Shown one piece after another: positions 19,491-28,459 of a stretch of DNA of 64,000 nt; the first letter of the stretch is position 1, and each line of letters starts with the position of its first letter. Under the pieces are notes generated by a model. The model was given only the letters and a program-made list of their open reading frames with translations, was not told the DNA's origin and did no database searches. The stretch comes from Rhodoferax sp. (GTDB taxonomy: Bacteria; Pseudomonadota; Gammaproteobacteria; Burkholderiales; Burkholderiaceae_C), in NCBI RefSeq assembly GCF_030653815.1, contig NZ_JAURYQ010000041.1, forward strand, positions 1 to 64,000, read 5' to 3'. The position numbers were made by a program, and so were the translations under genes.

Positions 19491-19527
19491 GGGTCAGACC
19501 ACTCGCGCAGCGACGTGCTCTGACCCC
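19491..19527 (+). repeat. Palindromic intergenic repeat, copy C
   Basis: A second copy with a core identical to copy B, preceded by TTGT and followed by CAACTGATTAG. It ends 13 bp before the 3' end of the toxin gene. Identical cores with differing flanks suggest recent duplication or gene conversion of the hairpin unit. Confidence 0.9.
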
Positions 19528-19540
19528 AACTGATTAGATT

Positions 19541-19996
19541 TCAGGGCAAGCTGCTCAAGTGCGCTTGCGCTGCCGTAGCCAGTTTTTGGTCAAAAGTGGC
19601 CAGCGGGCAAGTGAGTTCGGCGGCCAGCCAGAGGTAGGACGCGTCATAGGCGCTGAGCTGGTATTGCAGGGCCAGTGCGCAGACTGTCTGCACATCTATT
19701 TCATGCAATTCAATGGTCATGTCCAAAAATTGTGCCAAGCCGTCAGCAGCGTGAGCCTCGCCTCGACGTAATTTTTTGACTGCGACGCTGGTGATCTCAA
19801 ACGGAAGCAAGTTGGGCGCATGCAGCGTGTGCCCTGTGATGCTTTGTTGGGCTTGTTGTTGCCATGATTCCTGAAACACAATGCCGGCCAGCGCACTGCA
19901 ATCGACAACCAAAGGTGGACGCACCAAATACAGAGCAGGCGGTTCGGCCAGGAACAAAGTCGGGATGACCGATGACGCCGTTGAGGGGGTGCTCAT
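19541..19996 (-). CDS. PIN-domain ribonuclease toxin (VapC-like)
   Basis: A 151-residue PIN-domain protein. The acidic residues for metal-dependent RNA cleavage are in place: D32 in VVDCSALA, E67 in LPFEITSV, D118 in AYDASYLWLA and D136 in TFDQKLA. VapC toxins cut tRNA or rRNA and are held in check by the upstream antitoxin. A leader of about 28 residues before the domain is longer than usual, so a later start is possible, although the ATG used overlaps the antitoxin stop by 4 bp, as expected for a toxin-antitoxin pair. Confidence 0.85.
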   Translation of the reverse strand: MSTPSTASSVIPTLFLAEPPALYLVRPPLVVDCSALAGIVFQESWQQQAQQSITGHTLHAPNLLPFEITSVAVKKLRRGEAHAADGLAQFLDMTIELHEIDVQTVCALALQYQLSAYDASYLWLAAELTCPLATFDQKLATAAQAHLSSLP

Positions 19997-20367
19997 CGGC
20001 TGTCCCTGTCTTCACGAATCATGTCGATACTTGATCCCTGACCTGGCACCGGGCCATTGGGGTACTTGGCTTTCAATTCTGCTGCCACTTGTTCCACCGT
20101 TTTCCAGCCGCGCCGAACGATCGGGTGACCCAATCGGTCGAATCCCACGACCGTACCAAAGCGGGCTGGTGCGCCCGGCTGTGTGGCCTGATCGCTGTTG
20201 TCCGTCGTCCGGACGGCGCTGGCATCAAGGCTGCTTGCCTCCGGCGCCACCACACGCTGGATCAGCGCCATGAGCTCGCCTTGCAGCGAGCGGTGGTTGC
20301 GCGCGGCGCGCTCGCGCAGGGCCTGGGCCCAGGCTTCGGGGACGTCTTTGATCGAGAGGTTTGGCAT
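19993..20367 (-). CDS. Antitoxin of the PIN toxin pair, FitA-like ribbon-helix-helix protein
   Basis: A 124-residue protein. The first ~40 residues (MPNLSIKDVP, then EAWAQALRERAARNHRS and LQGELMALIQ) fit the FitA-like ribbon-helix-helix DNA-binding domain. The remaining 80 residues are longer than typical and include GFDRLGHPIVRRGW, which may wrap the toxin active site. The ATG at 20367 is chosen because this motif starts there and the region upstream is a palindromic operator. It overlaps the toxin start by 4 bp. It is expected to repress its own promoter together with the toxin. Confidence 0.8.
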   Translation of the reverse strand: MPNLSIKDVPEAWAQALRERAARNHRSLQGELMALIQRVVAPEASSLDASAVRTTDNSDQATQPGAPARFGTVVGFDRLGHPIVRRGWKTVEQVAAELKAKYPNGPVPGQGSSIDMIREDRDSR

Positions 20368-20376
20368 AGTGGCTCC

Positions 20377-20410
20377 AAAATGGATATTGGTTCCATTATG
20401 GCACCATTTT
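20377..20410 (-). promoter_or_regulatory. Candidate operator of the toxin-antitoxin operon
   Basis: Arms AAAATGG (20377-20383) and CCATTTT (20404-20410) frame an imperfect dyad with internal ATGG/CCAT words, directly upstream of the antitoxin ATG. Ribbon-helix-helix antitoxins usually bind such repeats. The site overlaps the last codons of the P-type ATPase gene. Confidence 0.5.
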
Positions 20411-22984
20411 GCATTTGATGATCTTGAGCAATTCAAACCAAAGCACGCTGGCCAAGCCCAGACCTGCTGCGCCAGCCAGCCAAGACACAGGCAGGGCATC
20501 GAACAAAAACAAACTTGCCAGCCACGGCACATAAAGCACCAATCCCAGCAAGCCCAGGGCGGCGGTGACCACCATCCACAGCGTGCGGTTGGGCACCCAC
20601 AGGCTGGCCCACAGCGAGCCGGCGCGGCTGCGGTTGGAAAAAATCAGCGCCAGGTTGGTGAACACCAGCACGGCAAAAGCCAGGGCGCGCATGCCGCCCT
20701 CGGTCAATTGGCCTGCGCCCCAGGCGGTGGCCAGCATCACCACGGCCAGCGCGCCCAGGCCCTGCAACAGCGCCAGCCCCAGCGCCATGCCGCCAAACAA
20801 AGGCTGCGTGACGTCGCGCGGCGGGCGCTGCATCACGTCGGATTCGGCCGGTTCGTTCTCGAACACCATCGAGCAGGCCGGGTCGATCACCAGTTCCAAA
20901 AATGCGATGTGCAGCGGGAACAGCACGGTGGGCCAGCCCAGCAGCACCGGTAGCAGCGCCATGCCGGCAATCGGCACGTGCACCGCCAGGATGTAGCTCA
21001 TGGACTTGCGCAGGTTGTCAAAAATACGCCGCCCCAGGCGCACCGCACCGACGATCGAGGCAAAGTTGTCGTCGAGCAGCACGATGGAGGCCGCTTCGCG
21101 CGCCACGTCGGTGCCGCGCCCGCCCATGGCCACGCCGACATGCGCGGCTTTCAGGGCCGGCGCGTCGTTGACGCCGTCCCCGGTCATGGCGACCACCCCG
21201 CCCGCCGCTTTCAGTGCCTGCACAATGCGCAATTTTTGCGTCGGGGCGATGCGGGCGCAGATTTGCACGCTGCCCATGCGCTGCTGTAGCTCGGTGTCGC
21301 TCAAGTGCGTCAGCTCGTCGCCGGTCAGCAGCCCGTGTGGGCCGGGCTGGAGCCCGGCTTGCGCGGCAATGGCCAGCGCCGTGGCAGGATAGTCGCCGGT
21401 GATCATCACCACCCGGATGCCGGCGTTGTGGGCCTCCGTGACGGCCTGCGGGATCCCGGCGCGCAGCGGGTCGGCCAGGCCCAGCAGGCCGATGAACTCA
21501 AAATCAAAGTCGTGTTCGATGGCGGGCCAGTCCTCACCGTCGAAGCGTCCGCCTGCCACCGCCAGCACGCGCAGCCCTTTGGCGGCCATGGCCTCGACGG
21601 CGGCAGCCACACCCGCCTGGTCGGCGCTGTCCAGATGGCACAAATCCACAATGGCTTCCGGTGCCCCCTTGGCCGCCACCACATGGGCATCACCGACCCG
21701 GGCGCGCCAGACATGCGACATGGCACGCAGCTCGGGCGTCAGCCCGTAGGTTTGCATCAAGGTCCAGTCGCGGTGCAGGTGTTCGGTGTCTTGCAGGAAG
21801 TGTTGCCCCAGGCGATGAAAGGCTTTTTCCATCGGATCAAAGGGGTCGGTGACACTGGCCAGAATGGAATATTCCACCAGGGTGTGAAAGCACTCGGGCA
21901 AGTCGCTCGTGGTGGCGTAGTCGATACTCAGGCTGCCAGCCGACCCGGGGGATTCGGGCACAAAGAGTTCCGCCACCGTCATGCGGTTTTCCGTCAGAGT
22001 GCCGGTTTTGTCGGCGCACAGCACGCTGGTGGCGCCCAGGGTTTCAATGGCGGCAATGCGCCGGGTCAGCACGTTTTGCCGGGACAGGCGCCAGGCACCC
22101 AGGGCAGGGATCACGGTCAGCACCACCGTGAATTCCTGCGGCAGCAAGGCCATGGCCAGCGCAATGGCGGCCAGCAAGGCAGCCAGCCAGTCGCCCCGCA
22201 TCAGGCCATAGGCGGCCAACAAAAACAGGCTGGCAAACAAGGCCACCAGCGCCAGCAGCTTGACCAGGCGCGCCATTTGTTGTTTCAATGGCGAACTCTC
22301 AAGGCCCAAGCCGCTCAGTGCCTGACCAATGCGGCCAATTTCGCTGTGCTTTCCCGTGGCCATCACGCGTGCCAAGCCGTGCCCGCGCACCAGCAGGGTG
22401 CCGGAATACAAGGTGTTGGCGGGGGAAGCGGCGGCGCCGGCCGGTTCGGGCTCGGTAGCCAGCTTGTCGACCGGCAGCGGTTCGCCGGTGAGCAAAGACT
22501 CATCCACCTGCATTTCCGAGCCCTGGATCAACACCGCGTCGGCCGCAATACGGTCGCCTTCGGCGAGCATCAGCACATCGCCGCGCACCACCTCGCGCCC
22601 GGCAATGCGCAGTGCGGCACCGTCACGCAGCACCAGGGCGCGCGGGCTGGTGAGGTCACGCAGGGATTCGATGGCGCGCTCGGTCTTGCCTTCCTGGTAC
22701 AAGGTGAGGGCCAGCACCACCAGCACCAGACCGAATAGCACCAGGCCTTCCTGTAAATCACCCAGTACCAGGTAGAGCACGCCGGCGGCCAGCAGCAGCG
22801 CGAACATCGGGTCCGACAACGTGTCGCGCGCAATGGCCAGCAGGCCCCGCTTTTGACCATCAGGCAGCTCGTTGGGGCCATCGTCCTGGAGCGTTTGGCT
22901 GGCTTGCACTGTGCTGAGTCCGACGACCTCATCGGACCTTTGTGTGTTGGCGGCTGGGTTCAAGCCTTTGTCCAGATTTGTCAT
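20396..22984 (-). CDS. Cation-translocating P-type ATPase
   Basis: An 862-residue P-type ATPase of the P2/P3-like fold. Segments: actuator with MQVDESLLTGEP near 158-169; helix 4 with MALLPQEFTVVLT near 278-290; phosphorylation motif DKTGTLT at 325-331; the hinge MTGDGVNDAPALK; and a C-terminal membrane domain of about six helices. There is no N-terminal metal-binding CXXC, so a heavy-metal (P1B) pump is unlikely. The PQEF variant of the helix-4 motif occurs in bacterial calcium- or proton-like pumps, and the ion is uncertain. ATG at 22984 is preceded by GAGG. It is divergent from the cytochrome operon. Confidence 0.88.
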   Translation of the reverse strand: MTNLDKGLNPAANTQRSDEVVGLSTVQASQTLQDDGPNELPDGQKRGLLAIARDTLSDPMFALLLAAGVLYLVLGDLQEGLVLFGLVLVVLALTLYQEGKTERAIESLRDLTSPRALVLRDGAALRIAGREVVRGDVLMLAEGDRIAADAVLIQGSEMQVDESLLTGEPLPVDKLATEPEPAGAAASPANTLYSGTLLVRGHGLARVMATGKHSEIGRIGQALSGLGLESSPLKQQMARLVKLLALVALFASLFLLAAYGLMRGDWLAALLAAIALAMALLPQEFTVVLTVIPALGAWRLSRQNVLTRRIAAIETLGATSVLCADKTGTLTENRMTVAELFVPESPGSAGSLSIDYATTSDLPECFHTLVEYSILASVTDPFDPMEKAFHRLGQHFLQDTEHLHRDWTLMQTYGLTPELRAMSHVWRARVGDAHVVAAKGAPEAIVDLCHLDSADQAGVAAAVEAMAAKGLRVLAVAGGRFDGEDWPAIEHDFDFEFIGLLGLADPLRAGIPQAVTEAHNAGIRVVMITGDYPATALAIAAQAGLQPGPHGLLTGDELTHLSDTELQQRMGSVQICARIAPTQKLRIVQALKAAGGVVAMTGDGVNDAPALKAAHVGVAMGGRGTDVAREAASIVLLDDNFASIVGAVRLGRRIFDNLRKSMSYILAVHVPIAGMALLPVLLGWPTVLFPLHIAFLELVIDPACSMVFENEPAESDVMQRPPRDVTQPLFGGMALGLALLQGLGALAVVMLATAWGAGQLTEGGMRALAFAVLVFTNLALIFSNRSRAGSLWASLWVPNRTLWMVVTAALGLLGLVLYVPWLASLFLFDALPVSWLAGAAGLGLASVLWFELLKIIKCKMVP

Positions 22985-23170
22985 GGAGGTCCTCAAGTTA
23001 TCACAAGGACAAGGCCAGCGCCTTGCGATAGGTCGCGCCAAAGCACAAGGTGGGCACGCCCCATGAGGCCATGGCTTGATCCGTTGATGACGCGCAAGCG
23101 CGTTAGTTTTCTATCATCGACCCGCAGAATTGTGACGTTTTGTAACTTTTGTTAGCGAAAACCCCTAGTA

Positions 23171-23184
23171 TTAATTTAAATTAA
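23171..23184. promoter_or_regulatory. Perfect AT palindrome upstream of the cytochrome gene
   Basis: TTAATTTAAATTAA is a 14-base perfect palindrome in an AT-rich stretch (about 23140-23200), 42 bp before the cytochrome ATG and within the 241 bp spacer to the divergent P-type ATPase. Position and symmetry suit an operator or promoter element; no regulator can be named. Confidence 0.4.
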
Positions 23185-23225
23185 GACTCTTAATATTCGC
23201 ATGTACGCATCACAAGGAGATTCAA

Positions 23226-24122
23226 ATGCAGTTCCATCTTCCCGTCAAACATTGGCTTTCCCGGCTTGCCAAGGCGACTTGTGTTGTTGGCCTCGGCCTG
23301 GCCTTCGCAGGCCTCAGCCAGGCTGACGACAAACCGTCCGGCAAGCGCACCATCGCCGAGCAGTTCATTCACGACATGAAAGAAGGCAAGATCAGCGAGG
23401 CGGGGGCCGATGACCATGTGGTGCAGGAGCTGATCATCAAGCGCAGCATTCCCATCACCTACAAGTACATCAACACCCTGATGAACACGCCCAACGCCTT
23501 TGGCCCGGGTGTGGCCTGCACGGTGTGCCACAACTCCAATGACCCCGGCAAGAGCTACCGCGGGCTGGACCTGTCCACCTGCAAGGGCATGATCGAAGGA
23601 TCCACCGAGGCACCGAAACACGTGCTGTTCACGCCCGGTACCGACCCCAAGCGCGACATCCTCATACGCCGCCTGCGCAACAACCGGATGCCCCTGGGCC
23701 AGGGGTTCGAGAATTCCACCTTCACACCGAACCACATGCTGGTGAAACAATGGATTGCCGATGGCGCCAAGAACGACGATCACTTCAAGAAAAAAGTCCA
23801 GCCCCTGTTTAAAAAAGCCAACGCCTTCGGCCCCAACACACCTGCCTGCACCGCATGCCACATGTCCAACCAGGAACCCCCGAGCTTTCATGAGTTGAAC
23901 CTGAACAGCTACGCCGGCATCATGCTGGGTGCCGACTCGGTGGCCAAGGGTGTGGACAAGGCCACCAAGGTCATCGTCCCCGGCGACCCTGCTGCGAGTT
24001 TTGTCTGGCAACACCTGTCGGAAGACCGCATGCCCCCCGGCATCGCACCGTCCGAGGCGCGCGACCATCCGAACACCACCATTCTTGCTGCCTGGATCAA
24101 GCAAGGAGCCAAGTGCGATTGA
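23226..24122 (+). CDS. Secreted diheme cytochrome c with duplicated haem module
   Basis: A 298-residue exported protein: signal peptide about 1-33, then two CXXCH haem sites, C98-C101-H102 in ACTVCH and C208-C211-H212 in ACTACH. The two halves look duplicated: NAFGP precedes each haem site, and the downstream segments [11 protein letters not shown] and [11 protein letters not shown] match, with the methionine of RMP as a possible distal ligand. AAGGAGA lies 6 bp before the ATG. The next gene overlaps its end. I do not recognise a named family; periplasmic electron transfer is inferred from the haem sites. Confidence 0.85.
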   Translation: MQFHLPVKHWLSRLAKATCVVGLGLAFAGLSQADDKPSGKRTIAEQFIHDMKEGKISEAGADDHVVQELIIKRSIPITYKYINTLMNTPNAFGPGVACTVCHNSNDPGKSYRGLDLSTCKGMIEGSTEAPKHVLFTPGTDPKRDILIRRLRNNRMPLGQGFENSTFTPNHMLVKQWIADGAKNDDHFKKKVQPLFKKANAFGPNTPACTACHMSNQEPPSFHELNLNSYAGIMLGADSVAKGVDKATKVIVPGDPAASFVWQHLSEDRMPPGIAPSEARDHPNTTILAAWIKQGAKCD

Positions 24123-25207
24123 TGGCGTTGGGAAGTCTGAACCGCCGCCACTTTTTGGCGGCCCTCACAGCCGGTGGGCTCTGGCCCACTGGTGTTGTTA
24201 CTGCCGCAACCCAAAGCCCCCGGGTGCTCAGGCGTTGGACCAGTGGCAACAGCACGCTGGTGCCTCTGGCTTTGGTGAACGGGCAGATCCTGTTCGGTGG
24301 CGACATGACCTTGGGGCGTATCGACCCCGAGAATGCGAGTCCGGTGTGGAATGTGTCGCACCAACTCAGCAGCGACGCTGTCTACCGGCCGCGCGTGGCA
24401 GGCCAGTTGGTCATTGCCGGCGGCCAACATGAGTTGGGCGCCTGGCAATTTAAGGAGGGCCGGCGCCGCTGGCTGCACCAGGCCAACATCCAGGTGGGCA
24501 CGCCCTTCGTCACGCCGGAGCGCACCTATGTCGGTGACGGGCACGAGTTGCTGGCCCTCGACAACCACACTGGCGCCATTGACTGGCGCTTTGCCGGCAC
24601 GCCGGACACGCTGGCCAGTTATGCGCCCACCGTGGCCGGTGATACAGTTTTTTTCGGTCCGGGCAACGGCCTGCTGTACGCCTTGAACAAAGCTGATGGC
24701 GCGCTTAAGTGGCAGCTCGACGACAGCAGGGAATGGCAATACATGCGCCAGATGTACGTCAGCGGCAAGGTGCTGGTGGCGGGCACTTACACCGAGTTGT
24801 TGTATGGCATTGCCGTCGATAGCGGCAAGATCCTGTGGAAATTCAAGGCCGGCAACTTCATCAACTCGCACCATGTGGCCGGTGAAACGGCTTACCTGTG
24901 GTCACCCACGGGCTGGATCTACGCCATTGACGTGGCCACGGGCAAGGTGCGCTGGCGCCATCAGACCACCCGTTACGGCAAGCATGCTGCCAACTGGGGT
25001 CCCATGATGGCCGAACTGGTGACGTTTGAGGGCAAGTTGTATTGCCTGGACATGAACCAGGTGCTGCATGTGCTGGCGCTCGATGACGGACGTGAGTTGC
25101 TGCGCATTGCGTTTGCGCACGACCTGCGGCCCAGTGTGAGCCCGTTGAAAAATTCGCGGGCGGTGATGGCGTCCGAGAGCGGAGAAGTGCAGCTGGTGCA
25201 GTGGTAG
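24113..25207 (+). CDS. Tat-exported PQQ-like beta-propeller protein
   Basis: A 364-residue protein, or 361 from an ATG at 24122; the GTG at 24113 sits 4 bases after AAGGAG. The N-terminus has a twin-arginine signal, [14 protein letters not shown], so it is probably exported folded. The mature part is built of repeated blades of PQQ-dehydrogenase/BamB type ([48 protein letters not shown]). No haem motif and no obvious PQQ-site residues are visible. Overlap with the diheme cytochrome gene implies they act together in the periplasm. Substrate unknown. Confidence 0.82.
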   Translation: MRLMALGSLNRRHFLAALTAGGLWPTGVVTAATQSPRVLRRWTSGNSTLVPLALVNGQILFGGDMTLGRIDPENASPVWNVSHQLSSDAVYRPRVAGQLVIAGGQHELGAWQFKEGRRRWLHQANIQVGTPFVTPERTYVGDGHELLALDNHTGAIDWRFAGTPDTLASYAPTVAGDTVFFGPGNGLLYALNKADGALKWQLDDSREWQYMRQMYVSGKVLVAGTYTELLYGIAVDSGKILWKFKAGNFINSHHVAGETAYLWSPTGWIYAIDVATGKVRWRHQTTRYGKHAANWGPMMAELVTFEGKLYCLDMNQVLHVLALDDGRELLRIAFAHDLRPSVSPLKNSRAVMASESGEVQLVQW

Positions 25208-25222
25208 GGCTAACATCCCCCC

Positions 25223-26599
25223 ATGGCCAAAGAAAAAACCCACTACGTTTGCTCCGATTGCGGCGGCACCAGCCCCAAATGGCAGGGCAAATGCCCGAGC
25301 TGCAACGCCTGGAACACGCTGATCGAATCGGTCCCCGAGAGCGCCTCTCCGGTCAAGAACCGCTTTGCTTCCCTGGCCAAAACGGCCGAAATTGCCGTGC
25401 TGGGCGACATCGACGCGGTGGACATGGCGCGCACGCCCACCGGGCACGAAGAGCTGGACCGGGTGCTGGGCGGCGGCATGGTCGAGGGCGGTGTGGTGCT
25501 CATTGGCGGCGACCCCGGCATTGGCAAGTCAACCCTGCTGCTGCAGGCGCTGGATTCGCTGCAACGCAGCGGCCAAAGCACGTTGTACGTGACCGGCGAG
25601 GAAAGCGGCGCCCAGGTGGCGCTGCGCGCGCGCCGGCTGGGCCTGGACGGCTCGCAGGTCAGGGTGCTGGCGGAAATCGGGCTGGAGAAAATCCTGGCCA
25701 CGCTGGCCTCCACCCAGCCCGACATTGCCGTCATCGACTCGATCCAGACGGTCTATTCTGATCAGCTGACCTCGGCGCCGGGCTCGGTGGCTCAGGTGCG
25801 TGAATGTGCTGCCCACCTAACGCGTGCCGCCAAGGCGAGTGGCGTCTGCATCGTGCTGGTGGGCCACGTTACCAAAGAGGGCGCGTTGGCCGGTCCGCGC
25901 GTGCTGGAGCACATGGTCGATACCGTGCTGTACTTTGAGGGCGACACCCACAGCAGTTTCAGGCTGGTGCGCGCCATCAAGAACCGTTTTGGCGCGGTCA
26001 ACGAAATTGGTGTCTTTGCCATGACCGAAAAAGGCCTCAAGGGGGTCAGCAACCCGAGCGCCATCTTTTTGAGCCAGCACGCCGAGCCGGTGCCGGGCAG
26101 TTGTGTCATGGTCACGCTCGAAGGCACGCGCCCGATGCTGGTGGAAATCCAGGCGCTGGTGGACAACGGCGGACCGTCTCCCCGGCGCCTGAGCGTGGGT
26201 CTTGACAAGGACCGGCTGGCCATGCTGCTGGCGGTGCTGCACCGCCATGCCGGCGTGGCCTGCATGGACCAGGACGTGTTTGTCAACGCGGTCGGCGGCG
26301 TGCGCATTTCCGAGCCGGCGGCCGACCTGGCGGTGCTGCTGGCCATCACCTCGAGCCTGCGCGGCAAGCCGCTGCCGAAAGGTTTTTTTGCCTTTGGCGA
26401 GGTGGGCCTGGCCGGTGAGGTGCGTCCCGCGCCGCGCGGTCAGGAACGCCTCAAGGAAGCTGCCAAACTGGGCTTCAGCGTGGCCGTGGTGCCCAAGGCC
26501 AACCTGCCCAAGAACCTCAAGGCGAAAGACTTCGAGGGTCTGACGATCCACGCCGTCGAACGCGTCGAGCAGGCCATGGAAGTAGTGAGAAACTTATAA
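25223..26599 (+). CDS. radA: DNA repair protein RadA
   Basis: A 458-residue RecA-like helicase that helps branch migration during recombination. The N-terminal zinc finger has C10, C13, C24 and C27. Walker A GGDPGIGKS is at 95-103. The RadA-specific KNRFG motif (AIKNRFGAVNEIGVF) and the C-terminal Lon-protease-like domain (SVGLDKDRLAMLLAVLHRH through AVERVEQAM) are intact. It starts 15 bp after the propeller gene, so may be read from the same promoter, but this is probably incidental. Confidence 0.95.
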   Translation: MAKEKTHYVCSDCGGTSPKWQGKCPSCNAWNTLIESVPESASPVKNRFASLAKTAEIAVLGDIDAVDMARTPTGHEELDRVLGGGMVEGGVVLIGGDPGIGKSTLLLQALDSLQRSGQSTLYVTGEESGAQVALRARRLGLDGSQVRVLAEIGLEKILATLASTQPDIAVIDSIQTVYSDQLTSAPGSVAQVRECAAHLTRAAKASGVCIVLVGHVTKEGALAGPRVLEHMVDTVLYFEGDTHSSFRLVRAIKNRFGAVNEIGVFAMTEKGLKGVSNPSAIFLSQHAEPVPGSCVMVTLEGTRPMLVEIQALVDNGGPSPRRLSVGLDKDRLAMLLAVLHRHAGVACMDQDVFVNAVGGVRISEPAADLAVLLAITSSLRGKPLPKGFFAFGEVGLAGEVRPAPRGQERLKEAAKLGFSVAVVPKANLPKNLKAKDFEGLTIHAVERVEQAMEVVRNL

Positions 26600-26604
26600 C
26601 TTTG

Positions 26605-26710
26605 CGGGTCAGACAAAACTGAGACCTTGCGGGTCAGACCACTCGCGCAGCGACGTGCTCTGACCCCAACTGATCAGATGAACCCGCTCGTAGCGATGCG
26701 TTCACCCCAA
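26605..26710 (+). repeat. Palindromic repeat cluster, copy D with partial and diverged units
   Basis: A compound tract after radA. A partial left arm (GGGTCAGA at 26606-26613) precedes a full core identical to copies B and C (26631-26667). A diverged unit follows (about 26680-26708), with arms TGAAC and GTTCA around CTCGtaGCGA and ending CCCCAACCGATCA. The diverged unit keeps the layout while both arms have changed together, so pairing is preserved. It fills the spacer between the convergent radA and glycine-zipper genes. Confidence 0.8.
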
Positions 26711-26720
26711 CCGATCAAGA

Positions 26721-27311
26721 TCAGTTCCGCACCAGCACATCGCCAGACTTGCGTACCGCATCGCCAGACTTGAAACCAGGGTCTTGCTCGTAGTTGAATT
26801 CAGCCGTCTTGCCGTCGTTGTAGCGCACGCTCACCGTCCAGACCTTGCTGGCGTTCATGTTCTCCTGAACTTTCTTGCCGGCATAGGCACCGCCAGCGGC
26901 ACCGGCAACGGTGGCCAGGGTTTTGCCCGTGCCGCCACCCACCTGGTTACCCAGCACCGCACCGGCCACGCCGCCGGCGATCATGCCCAGCGCATTACTT
27001 TCGCCAGGTTTTTCAGTGACCTTGACGGCCGTGACCGTGCCGCAAGTGGTGCACACCGCCGGCAATGTGGTTGGTTTGGGCGGCGCAAGGGCGGCCATCG
27101 CCTTGTCGTAAATCGCCTTGGCGTCACGGCGGCATTGCAGCCGCGCTTCTGACGAGGCTTCGTCAGCGCACAATTTCTTGTCGGCCTCATAACGCGCCTT
27201 CGCTGCGCTTGCGGTTGGAGTTTGCGCTTGTGCGCCCAGGTTGCAGGCCCCCAACAGCAGTCCAGCGGCCAGCCAGCCAGGGATGGAACGAGGGATCAAG
27301 GTGCGGCTCAT
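26721..27311 (-). CDS. Exported glycine-zipper 2TM protein
   Basis: A 196-residue protein from ATG 27311 (GGAGA upstream). Signal segment residues 8-31; the cysteine in LLLGACNLGAQAQ could be a lipobox, but the AQA site also suits ordinary signal cleavage. A Cys-containing middle part (LCADEASSEARLQCRR, VCTTCGTV) precedes the glycine zipper GMIAGGVAGAVLGNQVGGGTGKTLATVAGAAGGAYAG, read in two segments, a membrane-inserting motif seen in SlyB/OsmB-like envelope proteins. The tail VRYNDGKTAEFNYEQDPGF is common in betaproteobacterial members. Precise role unknown; probably envelope stress or outer-membrane structure. Confidence 0.82.
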   Translation of the reverse strand: MSRTLIPRSIPGWLAAGLLLGACNLGAQAQTPTASAAKARYEADKKLCADEASSEARLQCRRDAKAIYDKAMAALAPPKPTTLPAVCTTCGTVTAVKVTEKPGESNALGMIAGGVAGAVLGNQVGGGTGKTLATVAGAAGGAYAGKKVQENMNASKVWTVSVRYNDGKTAEFNYEQDPGFKSGDAVRKSGDVLVRN

Positions 27312-27500
27312 GAAATTCTCCTGATATTGAACATGGCGCGGGCCGGCACACGAGCCAACCCAGGTTGGCGAAGAATACTGCGATTTCCCGGCTTTGCCCA
27401 ACCGGATCCCACAAACGGCGAAATTCTCGCAACAGCACTTCGCCGGACCCGTAAAATCTGCCTTTTGCAGTATTGCCCCCTTAATCTGAAGGAATAACCG

Positions 27501-28451
27501 ATGAGCCCCTTACCGCCCGACCTGTCTGACCGTGATGGAAAAATCTGGATGGATGGCCAGATGGTGGAATGGCGTGACGCCAAGATCCACGTTCTGACCC
27601 ACACCTTGCACTACGGTTGTGGCGTCTTTGAAGGGGTGCGCGCCTACAAAACGGCCGACGGCACCGCCATTTTCCGGCTCGAAGAGCACACCCAACGGCT
27701 GCTTAACAGCGCCAAGATTTTGCGCATGAGCATTCCGTTCAGCAAGGAACAAATCATGCAGGCGCAAGTCGACGTGGTGCGCGCCAACAAACTCGAGTCC
27801 TGCTACCTGCGCCCCTTGAGCTGGATCGGCAGCCGCAAACTTGGCGTCAGCCCCAAGGGCAACCACATCCACCTGATGGTGGCGGCCTGGGCCTGGGGTG
27901 CTTACCTGGGCGACGAAGGCATGACACGCGGCATCCGCGTCAAGATTTCCAGCTACACCCGCCACCACGTCAACATCACCATGACGCAGGCCAAGGCGGT
28001 CAGCAATTACACCAACTCCATTCTGGCCAACACCGAAGCCTTGGACGACGGTTACGACGAAGCCATGCTGCTTGATGCCAATGGCTTCATCAGCGAGGGT
28101 TCCGGCGAAAACGTTTTTGTGGTGAAAGACGGCGTGGTCTACACGCCGGACCTGTCGGCCGGTGCGCTCAACGGCATCACCCGCAACACGGTGCTGCACA
28201 TCTGCAAGGACCTTGGGATTGAAGTGGTGCAAAAGCGCATCACCCGTGACGAGATCTACATTTGCGACGAAGCTTTCTTCAGCGGCACCGCCGCTGAGAT
28301 CACGCCGATTCGCGAACTGGACCGCATCGAGCTGGGCAAGGCCGGCTACGTGGGTACCCGCGGCCCGATCACCGAAAAAATCCAGAGCGCGTTCTTTGAC
28401 ATCGTCAACGGCCGCAACCCCAAATACGCCCACTGGCTGACGAAAATCTGA
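27501..28451 (+). CDS. ilvE: Branched-chain amino acid aminotransferase
   Basis: A 316-residue fold-type IV PLP enzyme for the last step of leucine, isoleucine and valine synthesis. The PLP lysine is K165 in MTQAKAVSNYTNS. LHYGCGVFEGVRAY, RPLSWIG and EGSGENVFVVKDG motifs are typical of IlvE rather than D-amino acid or aminodeoxychorismate enzymes. An AAGGA site precedes the ATG. A palindromic repeat variant lies just after the stop, before the zinc-finger gene. Confidence 0.93.
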   Translation: MSPLPPDLSDRDGKIWMDGQMVEWRDAKIHVLTHTLHYGCGVFEGVRAYKTADGTAIFRLEEHTQRLLNSAKILRMSIPFSKEQIMQAQVDVVRANKLESCYLRPLSWIGSRKLGVSPKGNHIHLMVAAWAWGAYLGDEGMTRGIRVKISSYTRHHVNITMTQAKAVSNYTNSILANTEALDDGYDEAMLLDANGFISEGSGENVFVVKDGVVYTPDLSAGALNGITRNTVLHICKDLGIEVVQKRITRDEIYICDEAFFSGTAAEITPIRELDRIELGKAGYVGTRGPITEKIQSAFFDIVNGRNPKYAHWLTKI

Positions 28452-28459
28452 AACCTTGC

